64,000 bases of DNA from Acidobacteriaceae bacterium (GTDB lineage Bacteria > Acidobacteriota > Terriglobia > Terriglobales > Acidobacteriaceae): assembly GCA_025361625.1 (NCBI GenBank), contig JANYKL010000090.1:1-64000 (forward strand). The letters are read 5' to 3'. Every line of letters starts with the position of its first letter. The stretch's first letter is position 1. Of the stretch, positions 27,807-37,000 are shown one piece after another. The translations under genes and the position numbers were made by a program. Under the pieces are notes generated by a model, which was given only the letters and a program-made list of their open reading frames with translations, was not told where the DNA came from and did not search any database.

Positions 27807-27835
27807 CTTTTACTTTCGTTTGTGAAGACTGTCAA
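27807..27835 (-). promoter_or_regulatory. Sigma70-type promoter of the TonB receptor gene
   Basis: On the minus strand TTGACA (27835-27830) is followed after 17 bases by TAAAAG (27812-27807), about 45 bases before the receptor ATG. The 13-mer CGAAAGTAAAAGT covering the -10 box is repeated exactly in the promoter of the GH36-like gene at 29136-29148. Confidence 0.65.
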
Positions 27836-27913
27836 GTGTAAACTACCGGATTTTAAGCGAAACGTTTTCGACCCAAGGACTTGGACAACCCTGCAAACCC
27901 TGAAGACAGGCCT

Positions 27914-29086
27914 TTACCTCTGTTTGGCAGCTTCTTTTCCGTGAAACTGCGCGAACATCCTCTCGGCGTTCTTGTGATAAATCTTTTCGAGGACTGTGTC
28001 TGGGAGCTCCATGCCGTAAATCTTCCAGCGTCCCTGGCCGGGATAGCCCCAATAGTCAAAATATTCATCTGCGGTTTCGAGCCAGCGGAAATGATTGCGG
28101 TACATCGCTTCTTCCATTCCATTATCGGTACCGAACATGATGCGATCCTGATACTTCATGAAAAATTCACGTGCCCGGCGTGGCTGGCGGCCTAACTCAG
28201 CCTCGCGGGCCCCGAATTCAACCATCACGTTTGGAAGCGTGTCGAGCAAGTGAGACACGTAATCGAGATTCTCCGGCCAATTCGCGACGTGTAGAGCGAC
28301 AAATGTGGTGTGCGGATGCTTGGCAAACATTCGATCTCGCGCGGCAAGAAGATTTTCTTTCGTGGGGAAATTTGGCCCATAGAAACCCCAGTCCGGATGC
28401 TCGGTCAATTCTTCGTAACGCTCGTTCTTATTATCGATCGGATGAAAGAATGCCTCGGGGTCAGAGACGTGAATAGATACGGGAATCCCGAGCCGCCCAC
28501 ATTCCTCCCAGATAGGGTCGAGTCGCGGGTCATCCACTGCCACCAACTTGCCCGACCTGTCGCGGACGTTGAGGCCAAGATCCTTCAATTGCTTTAAGCC
28601 TCTCGCTCCTCTCGCAACCGCATCATCGAGTTGAGCGACCATCTCTTGACCAAAATTTGGGTCGTCGATCTTGCTGAAATCAATTTGTGCGAAAACCATG
28701 AATCTGCCCGGGTACGGCTTCAGCATCTCGTCGATAACGCTTTGTAATTTGTCGCCCCACATCCCGGTCAGGATCACGACTGTCTTTACATTGGTCGCGT
28801 CCATGATCTCGACAGCGCGCTTGGGATCGATGTGCTCGTCGATTTTGGCGGCGTCATTTACGTGGTTGTGGACGTCGATCACGTAATACTTGGCACGATC
28901 AATGGTATGCGCCGGAGCATGCAGCATCGAGGCCGGCTGGAAGTCCTTCAGCAGCAGGGTCTTTTTTTGGTCTGCGTCCGGCGCTGACTTGTAACCGATT
29001 TGCCCTTGGGTCGGGTCAGCGGTCTGGGCCATGGCTGACCTCAAAAGCGCGCATAGGCAGCAAGCAAGAATTGTTTTTTTTGACAT
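27914..29086 (-). CDS. Exported amidohydrolase-2 family metal-dependent hydrolase
   Basis: 390 residues with a signal peptide (MSKKTILACCLCALLRSAMA). The amidohydrolase_2 fold shows the metal-binding strand VIDVHNHVND at about residue 70, LGIPVSIHVSDPEAF, FVALHVANWPEN and the late MFGTDNGMEEA with its catalytic Asp. These are the ligand positions of the ACMSD/isomerase-like group, which hydrolyse or decarboxylate small carbonyl compounds, and secreted acidobacterial members are often found near sugar-use genes. SD AGAGGAAA precedes ATG by 7 bases. It lies 150 bases upstream of the TonB receptor on the same strand and is divergent from the GH36-like gene. Reaction unknown. Confidence 0.82.
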   Translation of the reverse strand: MSKKTILACCLCALLRSAMAQTADPTQGQIGYKSAPDADQKKTLLLKDFQPASMLHAPAHTIDRAKYYVIDVHNHVNDAAKIDEHIDPKRAVEIMDATNVKTVVILTGMWGDKLQSVIDEMLKPYPGRFMVFAQIDFSKIDDPNFGQEMVAQLDDAVARGARGLKQLKDLGLNVRDRSGKLVAVDDPRLDPIWEECGRLGIPVSIHVSDPEAFFHPIDNKNERYEELTEHPDWGFYGPNFPTKENLLAARDRMFAKHPHTTFVALHVANWPENLDYVSHLLDTLPNVMVEFGAREAELGRQPRRAREFFMKYQDRIMFGTDNGMEEAMYRNHFRWLETADEYFDYWGYPGQGRWKIYGMELPDTVLEKIYHKNAERMFAQFHGKEAAKQR

Positions 29087-29117
29087 GGGTCTTTCCTCTT
29101 ATTTAATTCCGCTTCCC

Positions 29118-29147
29118 TTGACAAGCATAACGAGCCGAAAGTAAAAG
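29118..29147 (+). promoter_or_regulatory. Sigma70-type promoter of the GH36-like gene
   Basis: TTGACA (29118-29123), 18-base spacer, TAAAAG (29142-29147). It shares CGAAAGTAAAAGT with the TonB receptor promoter. An A/T-rich partly palindromic stretch (ATCGATCGAAATATATCG) follows at once and may be an operator. Confidence 0.6.
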
Positions 29148-29224
29148 TAATCGATCGAAATATATCGTAATCGGTCTGATTGTCCAACTGTCTCTAGAAC
29201 GTTGCGATGGGATAAGGGTGATAC

Positions 29225-31381
29225 TTGAAGATGCCAGTCCAGTCGGAGTCACGGTGCTACTCTTCGAGAATGCGGGCTAGCCGCTTCTCTCAATTCGTAT
29301 GTTGCCTCGCCCTCACTCTGGTGACGACGGGCGCAGTTTCCTCCGGAAGCCAGGGCGAGAAGCCGCCTTCAACGGGCGGAGAAATTTCTGGCGAGCAAGA
29401 TAATTCGAGCCAGCTGGAAATCAAGAGTTCGGCGCTACGGATTGAATTTGATCGCAACCTGCACAGCCGGGTATCCGCCATAGCAACTTTGCAACCTGCG
29501 CCGATGACTCCCTTTTCCGCTTCGGAAACGGTGCTCGTAAATGGAATTAGCGTCTCCAACTTTTCCCTGAAAAATGAAGAGCGTGGCCCGGTTTCAGACG
29601 GTTTCGGATCGGGAGAGCGATTGGTGCTAACCGGAAAAGCTGGCGATTTGCAAAAGAAGGTAGCGGTCACGATTTATCGCGACTTTCCTGCAATTGCAAT
29701 CTTCGACGTTGAATACTCCAATCAGGGCAAGTCCCGGCTAGCAATTGGTGGATGGGCGAACGGCCAATACGTTTTAACCGCACATTCCCAAGGGCAAAAT
29801 CCGGCGTTCTGGTCTTACCAGAGTGGATCATATGCAAAACGCCCGAATTGGACGCTTCCCCTTCATCCAGGTTTTCATCAGGAAAATTATCTCGGCATGA
29901 ATGCCAGCGATTACGGAGGAGGAACACCGGTCATCGATGTTTGGAGTAAAGATGGAGGCCTCGCCGTCGGGGACATTGAACCGGGCCCGCGGTTGATTTC
30001 CCTCCCCATCTCGATGCCGGATGCGACCCACGCCCATGTGGGGGTGCGTTCAAAGAAAGATCGCACCCTTGCGCCAGGGGAGAATTTTCATACGCTAAGA
30101 ACTTTTGTGTCCGTCCATCAGGGCGACTATTTTCGCACGCTGACTGAGTACCGACGTCTGATGGTCCGGCAGGGCTTTCAGATGGCGTCCGCGCCCGAGA
30201 GTGCGTTCGGTCCGATCTGGTGCGCGTGGGGATATGGCCGCAACGTGCAACTTAAGCAGGTTTACGACACGCTTCCCACGGTCAAGAAGATGGGATTCGC
30301 ATGGGTGACGCTCGATGACGGCTGGCAGAACAACTACGGCGACTGGGGGCTAGACCCTAAGAAATTTCCGCGTGGTGACGCTGACATGAAAGCGCTCGTA
30401 GACCATATTCACGCCGAAGGTTTCAAGGCGCAACTGTGGTGGTCGCCGCTGAGCGCTGTGCCGAATTCAGAATTGCTGAAAGACCATCCGGAGTATGCGT
30501 TGCTGAACAAAGATGGCTCGCGGCGCAAAATTTCGTGGTGGAATTCTTATTACCTTTGTCCTTCGCTGAAAACTGTCACGGAATATCACAAGGCGCTGGT
30601 GCGCAAAATCATCAACGATTGGGGATTCGATGGGCTCAAACTCGATGGGCAGCATATGAACGCTGTGCCTTCTTGCTACAACCCCGCGCATCATCATGAA
30701 CGGCCTGAGGAATCAAGCGAGGCGCTACCGGGATTTTTCAAGGAAATCTACGATGAAGCGCACAGTTTGAAGTCAGATGCGCTGGTTGAATTCTGTCCAT
30801 GCGGCACCGCCTACTCCTTCTTCACTATGCCGCACTTCAATATGTCGGTCGCGTCTGACCCAGAAAATTCCTATCAGGTTCGTTCCAAGGGAAAAACGTT
30901 AAAGGCTCTGATGGGCGACAACATTCCTTACTTTGGCGATCACGTTGAACTGAGCGACGGGGCGATGGACTTCGCTTCCACGGTTGGAGTAGGGGGCGTC
31001 GTTGGCACGCAGTTTGTTCTGCCGAATCTCGTCAAGAAGCATGACAAATTCGACCTCACTCCAGAGAAGCAGAAAGTTTATGAAAAGTGGTTGAAGATAT
31101 ACAAAGACAAAATGCTTTCGCGTGGAGAGTATATGGGCGATCTCTACGACATTGGTTTTGATTTGCCTGAGGGGCATGCGATAAGAAAAAACAAGGCGAT
31201 GTATTATGCTTTTTTTGCTCCCCAGTGGAACGGGCCGATCGAATTGCGCGGGCTTGAAAATCGCGACTATCACCTGGTCGATTACGTGAACAACAAAGAT
31301 TTCGGCACAATTCACGGGCCGACTGCCAAGATTTCCACAGCATTCAAGAAACATATGTTGCTGGAGGCCGAACCGCGCTAA
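29225..31381 (+). CDS. Exported alpha-galactosidase-like glycoside hydrolase (GH36 group)
   Basis: 718 residues. An N-terminal signal peptide begins near residue 16 (MRASRFSQFVCCLALTLV), so the start may be ATG 29231 or 29270; TTG 29225 has the best ribosome site (AAGGGTG). A beta-sandwich occupies about 55-320 and a TIM barrel about 330-640: WVTLDDGWQ, AQLWWSPL, GLKLDGQHMN with the nucleophile Asp, and SDPENSYQVR with the likely acid/base. A C-terminal beta domain ends the protein. GH36 enzymes remove alpha-linked galactose or N-acetylgalactosamine, which fits AgaS in the same region. Transcribed divergently from the amidohydrolase. Confidence 0.82.
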   Translation: MKMPVQSESRCYSSRMRASRFSQFVCCLALTLVTTGAVSSGSQGEKPPSTGGEISGEQDNSSQLEIKSSALRIEFDRNLHSRVSAIATLQPAPMTPFSASETVLVNGISVSNFSLKNEERGPVSDGFGSGERLVLTGKAGDLQKKVAVTIYRDFPAIAIFDVEYSNQGKSRLAIGGWANGQYVLTAHSQGQNPAFWSYQSGSYAKRPNWTLPLHPGFHQENYLGMNASDYGGGTPVIDVWSKDGGLAVGDIEPGPRLISLPISMPDATHAHVGVRSKKDRTLAPGENFHTLRTFVSVHQGDYFRTLTEYRRLMVRQGFQMASAPESAFGPIWCAWGYGRNVQLKQVYDTLPTVKKMGFAWVTLDDGWQNNYGDWGLDPKKFPRGDADMKALVDHIHAEGFKAQLWWSPLSAVPNSELLKDHPEYALLNKDGSRRKISWWNSYYLCPSLKTVTEYHKALVRKIINDWGFDGLKLDGQHMNAVPSCYNPAHHHERPEESSEALPGFFKEIYDEAHSLKSDALVEFCPCGTAYSFFTMPHFNMSVASDPENSYQVRSKGKTLKALMGDNIPYFGDHVELSDGAMDFASTVGVGGVVGTQFVLPNLVKKHDKFDLTPEKQKVYEKWLKIYKDKMLSRGEYMGDLYDIGFDLPEGHAIRKNKAMYYAFFAPQWNGPIELRGLENRDYHLVDYVNNKDFGTIHGPTAKISTAFKKHMLLEAEPR

Positions 31382-31534
31382 CCCAATCGACTGAGGCTAG
31401 TACAGCTTTTTCTGTCGCAGACTGGCAGAATATTTTGCAAGATTATCCTCCGCCATCCGCACCAAAGGAGTAAACCCCACTGCTAATATGGATCGGCTTA
31501 TCATTCATACAAGCATTTGTAGGAGGTAAGCGTA

Positions 31535-31720
31535 ATGGCAGCCAACCGGGTAGTACTCTATTTTGACAAGCAGGAAGACGCAGTGCTTTTTGCCCTAGCT
31601 GCCAGTTCGGTCATGTCCACGGACGGACCGGCGCGCGGGAACCGCGAGGCGCTCAAGGTTGCCGAAGAGATTTGCAAAGCCAGTCGAATCACGACTGACG
31701 GAGTTCTGAACACAAGGTGA
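31535..31720 (+). CDS. Small conserved protein (61 aa)
   Basis: 61 residues, MAANRVVLYFDKQEDAVLFALAAS, predicted beta-alpha start and a helical middle. A near-perfect ribosome site (TAGGAGGTAAG) stands 6 bases before the ATG, strong evidence that it is translated. No family named. It ends 13 bases before the CHASE3 gene, so the two are almost certainly one transcript and may act together. Confidence 0.75.
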   Translation: MAANRVVLYFDKQEDAVLFALAASSVMSTDGPARGNREALKVAEEICKASRITTDGVLNTR

Positions 31721-31733
31721 AGGGCGGCATAAG

Positions 31734-32633
31734 ATGATTCGAAAAGCTGCGCTGCAGGTGGGGATTCCGGCGCTTCTCGTTTTCATAGCCTTAAATGCTT
31801 TTTTCGCGGTCAGCCGTTTAAAGCAGGTGCAGCAAACTGCAACGCTGGCGCTTGAGAGTTCTTCGATTCAAGCTGACATTTCTGCAGTGCTGAGAGACCT
31901 CACTAACATGGAGACCGGGCAGCGAGGCTTTCTGCTGACGGATAATTCCGAATACCTTCAGCCTTACACGGAAGGTAAAGGGAAGATCGAGGCGGACCTC
32001 ACGCGTTTGCGTGGAGCCTTGGCTGGTAGCCCAGCAAAAGAACGCGATCAGGTTGCGAAACTCGACGAACTAATTCAGTCAAAACAAGCTGAGATAGACA
32101 AGTCGATTCGTCTCAGGCAGCAGGATTTCAGGCTGCGTGCATTCAAGCTGATCGCGACTAACGAAGGCATGGGTTACATGCAGTCGCTGCGCATAATTTT
32201 AAATTCGCTATCGACGACCGAGGCGACCCGATTTGCAGCGCTCGATAAAGATCGTAGTGCCATCTTGAACGAAGCCTTGCGAAAAACCTGGATGGCGAAT
32301 CTGGTGCTTCTGCTGCTAACTGCATTTCTCTTTGGCCTGATCCACTACTATGGCCGCGGACTCGAGCACGAGGCTGCGAAGAGCAGGCGGGGTCTTGCGG
32401 TTCGCGATCTTCAGCTAGGAAAACTAACTTCCGCGCTTTCAAACCAGGCTCGTTCGAACACGTCGTCCATTGCTGCGAACGCCACTTTGCTGCTGCAAAA
32501 TTATGGCGGATTTCTTCCCCGCCAGGGGCACGAATATGCCGAGCAGATCAAGGAAGCTTCGGCACAGATGGAGCGCCTGAGGCAGGATCTAGTCGCATCG
32601 CAGAACACATACAGCGAGAATCAGGCCGCCTAG
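31734..32633 (+). CDS. CHASE3 membrane sensor protein with degenerate histidine-kinase dimerisation region
   Basis: 299 residues. Helix 1 (about 8-27), a periplasmic CHASE3 domain (about 40-175; LTNMETGQRGFLLTDNSEYL is the signature), and helix 2 (about 183-202, WMANLVLLLLTAFLFGLIHYY). The cytosolic tail (LGKLTSALSNQARSNTSSIA ... GHEYAEQIKEASAQMERLRQDLV) aligns with the HisKA bundle of CHASE3 kinases, yet the place of the phospho-acceptor His is filled by Asn/Gln/Arg residues and there is no ATPase domain: the protein ends naturally at TAG. It may be a sensor that works through a partner or a receptor subunit. Confidence 0.78.
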   Translation: MIRKAALQVGIPALLVFIALNAFFAVSRLKQVQQTATLALESSSIQADISAVLRDLTNMETGQRGFLLTDNSEYLQPYTEGKGKIEADLTRLRGALAGSPAKERDQVAKLDELIQSKQAEIDKSIRLRQQDFRLRAFKLIATNEGMGYMQSLRIILNSLSTTEATRFAALDKDRSAILNEALRKTWMANLVLLLLTAFLFGLIHYYGRGLEHEAAKSRRGLAVRDLQLGKLTSALSNQARSNTSSIAANATLLLQNYGGFLPRQGHEYAEQIKEASAQMERLRQDLVASQNTYSENQAA

Positions 32634-32815
32634 CCTCACATCTATAACCAGCACTCCCCCCACAGAATCTGAATGTGGCTCGTTTCTTCGTAGCCATCCT
32701 GCCACAAATAAGCATCCAAGACCTCTGTTCATGGAGAGCTTCGATTTCAATGAAGCGTGAAGGCCTGGTAAAGGTCAATTGTTTTCTGCGAAAGCGAGGA
32801 TTGTCAAAACTTCAC

Positions 32816-33697
32816 ATGCGTATTTTAAAAGCAGGTCTAGCAAGTGTAATTGCGCTTGCGTTATCGGTAATCGCCGCGCCAGCCGAGACTCCATCTTCAG
32901 TGTTCAAGGTGCCAACCGCGGGGATTGTTTCGGTTGCTCACACATTGAATGCTCCCTCATTGAATATCGAGGCAAGTGCGACCGACTCCGATCTGCCTCG
33001 CGATGATTCTTCGACAGCGCGTACGGAGTCAGGGCCGCACAAGGGATTCATGGGCCGCGTGGTCAAGCGGTTGCTTGACGATCAGAAAGGAATGTATGCC
33101 GCTCCCTTCAAGCGCTCGAATATCAAGTGGGACGCACTTTTTCTTGCGGGCACTGGGTCTCTGCTTGCCACCGACCGGCGAATCGAAACGCATGTGCCTC
33201 ATAGCAATTTCACGCTCGCGCAACGAACCTCGAATGCTGGCTTGGTCGTCGTAGCCGGGTCCGCTGGGGTAGTTTCGCTCTATGGCCTAAAGTCCGACAA
33301 TGCCCACGCAAAGGAAGCAGGATTATTGGAAGTTGAGACCCTAGCTAACACATTCCTCGTGTATGCCCCAATGCAGTTGATCGCCGGGCGAGCGCGCCCC
33401 GACGAGGGCAATGGAAAGGGCGACTTCTTGAGTCACCATGCTCTCAACACGTCGTTTCCAGCTGGCCACGCAATGTTTTCCTTCGCTATGGCAACGGTTC
33501 TGGCACGGGAGTACCCGCGGCCCTGGTTTCGAGTGGTGGCATATGGAGCCGCAACAGTCGTGGCGCTGAGCCGATTCCGAGCCCGCGATCATTGGGCATC
33601 CGATACTTTTGTGGGAGCTGGACTGGGGTTTGCTATCGGATCCCACATTTTTCACGCGCACTGCGATTCCGAGTTGAGCTCATCGTGCCATCGATAA
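32816..33697 (+). CDS. PAP2-superfamily protein with altered first motif
   Basis: The track starts at 32675; ATG 32816 opens the only clear signal peptide (MRILKAGLASVIALALSVIA), giving 293 residues, though it lacks a good ribosome site. Motif 2 is PAGHAMFSF (PSGH in most members) and motif 3 SRFRARDHWASD is intact (SRx5Hx3D). Motif 1 reads QLIAGRARP, with Gln where the family has Lys. The catalytic His pair is present, so hydrolysis is possible, but substrate phosphate binding may differ. It is a distant paralogue of the PAP2 protein at 7361-8167. Confidence 0.75.
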   Translation: MRILKAGLASVIALALSVIAAPAETPSSVFKVPTAGIVSVAHTLNAPSLNIEASATDSDLPRDDSSTARTESGPHKGFMGRVVKRLLDDQKGMYAAPFKRSNIKWDALFLAGTGSLLATDRRIETHVPHSNFTLAQRTSNAGLVVVAGSAGVVSLYGLKSDNAHAKEAGLLEVETLANTFLVYAPMQLIAGRARPDEGNGKGDFLSHHALNTSFPAGHAMFSFAMATVLAREYPRPWFRVVAYGAATVVALSRFRARDHWASDTFVGAGLGFAIGSHIFHAHCDSELSSSCHR

Positions 33698-34004
33698 AAA
33701 CAGGTTTACCCCGAGGGAAAGCTGCGGAACTAGCCCAGGCCAGGAAACTGGAAGACGCGCCGGGTGAGTCGTAATCGCTTGCTCAGGGCGTATTCGAAGC
33801 TAAAACCGTCTTCGACTGGGACGCACCCGGCGCTTCCAAACTGTTTTGCAGTTAGCGACAGGCTAACGCACCGGCCGCGGCGCTGATATCGGCTAAAGGC
33901 TGTAGTGAACAAATCTGGTAGTGGACTGTTTTCACAGATTCTCAAAGATGAGCGCACTACACCATTCATTTAGATAGTGGCGGCAGAAGCCGAGTCGTTT
34001 ACGC

Positions 34005-34070
34005 CGTTCATTATTCGCCGCTCATTGTTCCCCGTTCATTGTTCGCCGCTGTTCGTCCCTCATTGTTCGT
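34005..34070. repeat. Degenerate tandem repeat overlapping the BNR gene's 3' end
   Basis: CGTTCATTATTCGCCGCTCATTGTTCCC is followed by a near copy and by partial units (CTCATTGTTCG). The last unit encodes the C-terminal NEQ and stop of the large BNR protein on the minus strand, so the repeat straddles coding and non-coding sequence. The rest of the 33698-34059 gap shows no gene. Confidence 0.6.
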
Positions 34071-37000
34071 TGGGAACCTTGATCGGCTCGAACGCAGCTT
34101 GCTGCAACTTCTCGTTTAATTGCCGCAGCGTCGTTTGCTTAAATTTCTCCCACTCGGCAACTCGCTTCTTCGCCTGCTCACTTGCTTCCTTGTAAACCGC
34201 GAGAGCTTGCGACGGGACAGCGCGATCTCCGCCCTCGACGACTCGAAGTACAGAGGCCAAAGCATCGGCGGCCTCCTGCAATCCCTTTGCGCCACGGTTT
34301 CGCCCGTCGCCGGAAACGATTGCAGTCATCGAAACTTGCGAGTCGCGCAGACTTGAGGCAAGATTGCCCGCGCCGTCACTCGGTTGATTTGGCCCAGGGG
34401 TATGAATGTCGTCAGTTTGTCCACTAGCATTTGCCTTAGTTTCATCGCTGGCAAGCTGCTTTTGCATCGAACCGATCTGTTCGATCACGCGCCGCGCACT
34501 GTCAGTTTCCCCGAAAATCTGAAGGCCCAACTGCAACTGCTGAGCGAGGTCTTCAGGCTTTGTGGGCGAGCGGGGATCCATCGTGAGATGGAGAGGTTGC
34601 TCTTGTACCTTGCCATCGACTGTCAGACGCACCCGATAGGTTCCAGGCACGGCCTTTGGAGCAAGCGGCGGACCATCCTCGTCTTGCGCTTGCTCTTGAA
34701 TGAGGCCCGCCCATCGCAGATCCCACACGAAGCGATGCATACCGGCGCTGGTCGCCGGATCTTGGGGGAGCGTTAGCCAGCGCTCGGCGATGGGGACTGG
34801 GCCACGCTTTTCCGCGGCCTTTGCAGCGGAATGGTTTTCCGACGAAAACTGGCGAACCAGCTTTTTTTGTGCATCGATAATCTCCAGTTGAACGCTTTTC
34901 GCATCGCCAGAAAGAACGTAATCAATGATCGCACCGCTAGGCGGGTTATCTGCTGTCGGCTCCTCCGGAGGAAGCGGCGTACCTGGGAAACTATCGTTGT
35001 CGATGCGAACCGCCTCCGCCGGGCGAAACAAAAACGGGGCATTCTTTTTCAGTGCTTCGTTCATCTCACGTAACGGGGAAATATCGTCTAATACCCAGAA
35101 CGAACGTCCGTGAGTAGCGATCACCAAGTCGTCGCCGTGGACGTTGAGATCACGCACTGAGGTTGCAGGTAGATTCATCTGGATCGACTGCCAACGATCA
35201 CCGTCGTCGAACGAAACGTAGACGCCCAATTCAGTCCCGGCGAAAAGCAATCCTCTACGCTTTGGATCTTCTCGTACGGCACGCATGAAAGCGGGAGCGG
35301 TCATTCCCTCGTTGATTCGCTGCCATGTAGCGCCATAGTCGCGCGTGCGATAAAGGTAGGGAGCCTGATCATCGAGGCGGCTGCGATCGACAGCCGCGTA
35401 TGCCACCGCGGGATCGAAATGCGATGCTTCGATCATCGAAATCTTGCTCCAGTCGCTCAATCCGGGGGGAGTGACGTTTTTCCAGGTCTTTCCGTCATCG
35501 CGAGTCACGTGGATCAGGCCGGAATCGCTACCTGCCCAAATGACCTCGCGCCGAATAGGCGATGCCGCGATCGCGTACACCACTCCAAAGCCAGTGGCTT
35601 TCGCGTTTTCGACCGTCGGTTCCGGTGCTGACGAGCCTTGCGAAGGTGCAGCCTGCTCCTTTTGGGTCTTCGAGGTTTCGTCCTTGGAGACCTGTTTCTG
35701 CGCAGAACTTTCGCGGTCGTCGTATGTCTGTTCTGATCCAGTGAGATCGGGGCTGATAGTCTCCCAGTTCAATCCACCGTCCATCGTTTTCATGACGTAC
35801 TGCGTTCCGAGGTACAGCGCTTTGGGATCGGCGGCCGAAGCTGCCAACACTGGAGTCCACGGGGCTCGATACTTGCGCTTATTAATCTCGGTGCCAAACG
35901 ACATTGCCGGCCAAGGTGTGATGTCCTGGCTGAGTCCGGTTTTTTTGTTAAAGCGAGCGATGGGACCAAATGTCCCGCTCAGGTAAATAATGTTCGGGTT
36001 CGCTGCATCGACGACGAGGTATCCACTCTCGCTTTCGCCTGCCGTGATCCAGTCGCGTGGTGTGATTCGCGCGTGGTCGGTACGACTGACCACGGCGGCG
36101 CTGCCGCTATCCTGCTGTGCGCCGTAGACGGTGTAGGGGAACTGATTGTCGGTGGTTACGTGATAGAACTGCGCCGTGGGTTGGTTATACCAGGTGCTCC
36201 AGGTCTCTCCTCGATTCAAACTGACCGTCGTTCCTTGATCGGTCCCGAGCACCATGCGCGAAGAATTTTTTGGATCGATCCATAACTGGTGATAGTCGTC
36301 TCCGCCGGGAGCGCCGCGCAGAACCGAGATAGTTTTCCCACCATCTTCCGACCGATAAAGGGCGACGTTCGGCATGTAGAGCACGTCCGCATTTTCCGGA
36401 TCGACCGTCACTCGGTTGAAATACCACGCCCGGCTGGTAAGCCGCGGGTCGGCATTCGCGAGCGTCCAATGATCGCCACCATCGTCAGAACGGTAAAGTC
36501 CAGATTTTTCTGGCTGTGCCTTGACCGAGATGAGAGCGTAAGTGCGGCGTCCATCCGGAGCGACATCAACGCCAACCCTTCCCCAATCACCATCTGGGAG
36601 TCCATTGCCTTGCAGTCGCGACCAGCTCTTGCCTGCGTCTTGCGAGCGGTAGAGACCTCCTCCAGGACCATCGATAGGAGCGTATGTGCTCCACGGCGGA
36701 CGATGGCTGTGCCACGCTCCGGCAAAAAAAAGAGAAGGCACCGAACTTGCCATGGCCAGATCGGAGATCCCGATTTCAGGGCCAAGATTCAGCGCCAGCG
36801 TCCAATGCTCCCCTCCATCGGTCGATTTATAAACACCGCGCTCCGGATTCGGACCGTACGCGTGCCCCAGGGCCCCGACGTAAACGACGGATGCATTCTG
36901 GGGATCGACAACGATACGGCTGATTTGACGCGTGCCTTCAAGGCCGATGTGTTTCCAGGTTGTGCCGCCATCGCCTGACCGGTACATTCCGATGCCCGAA

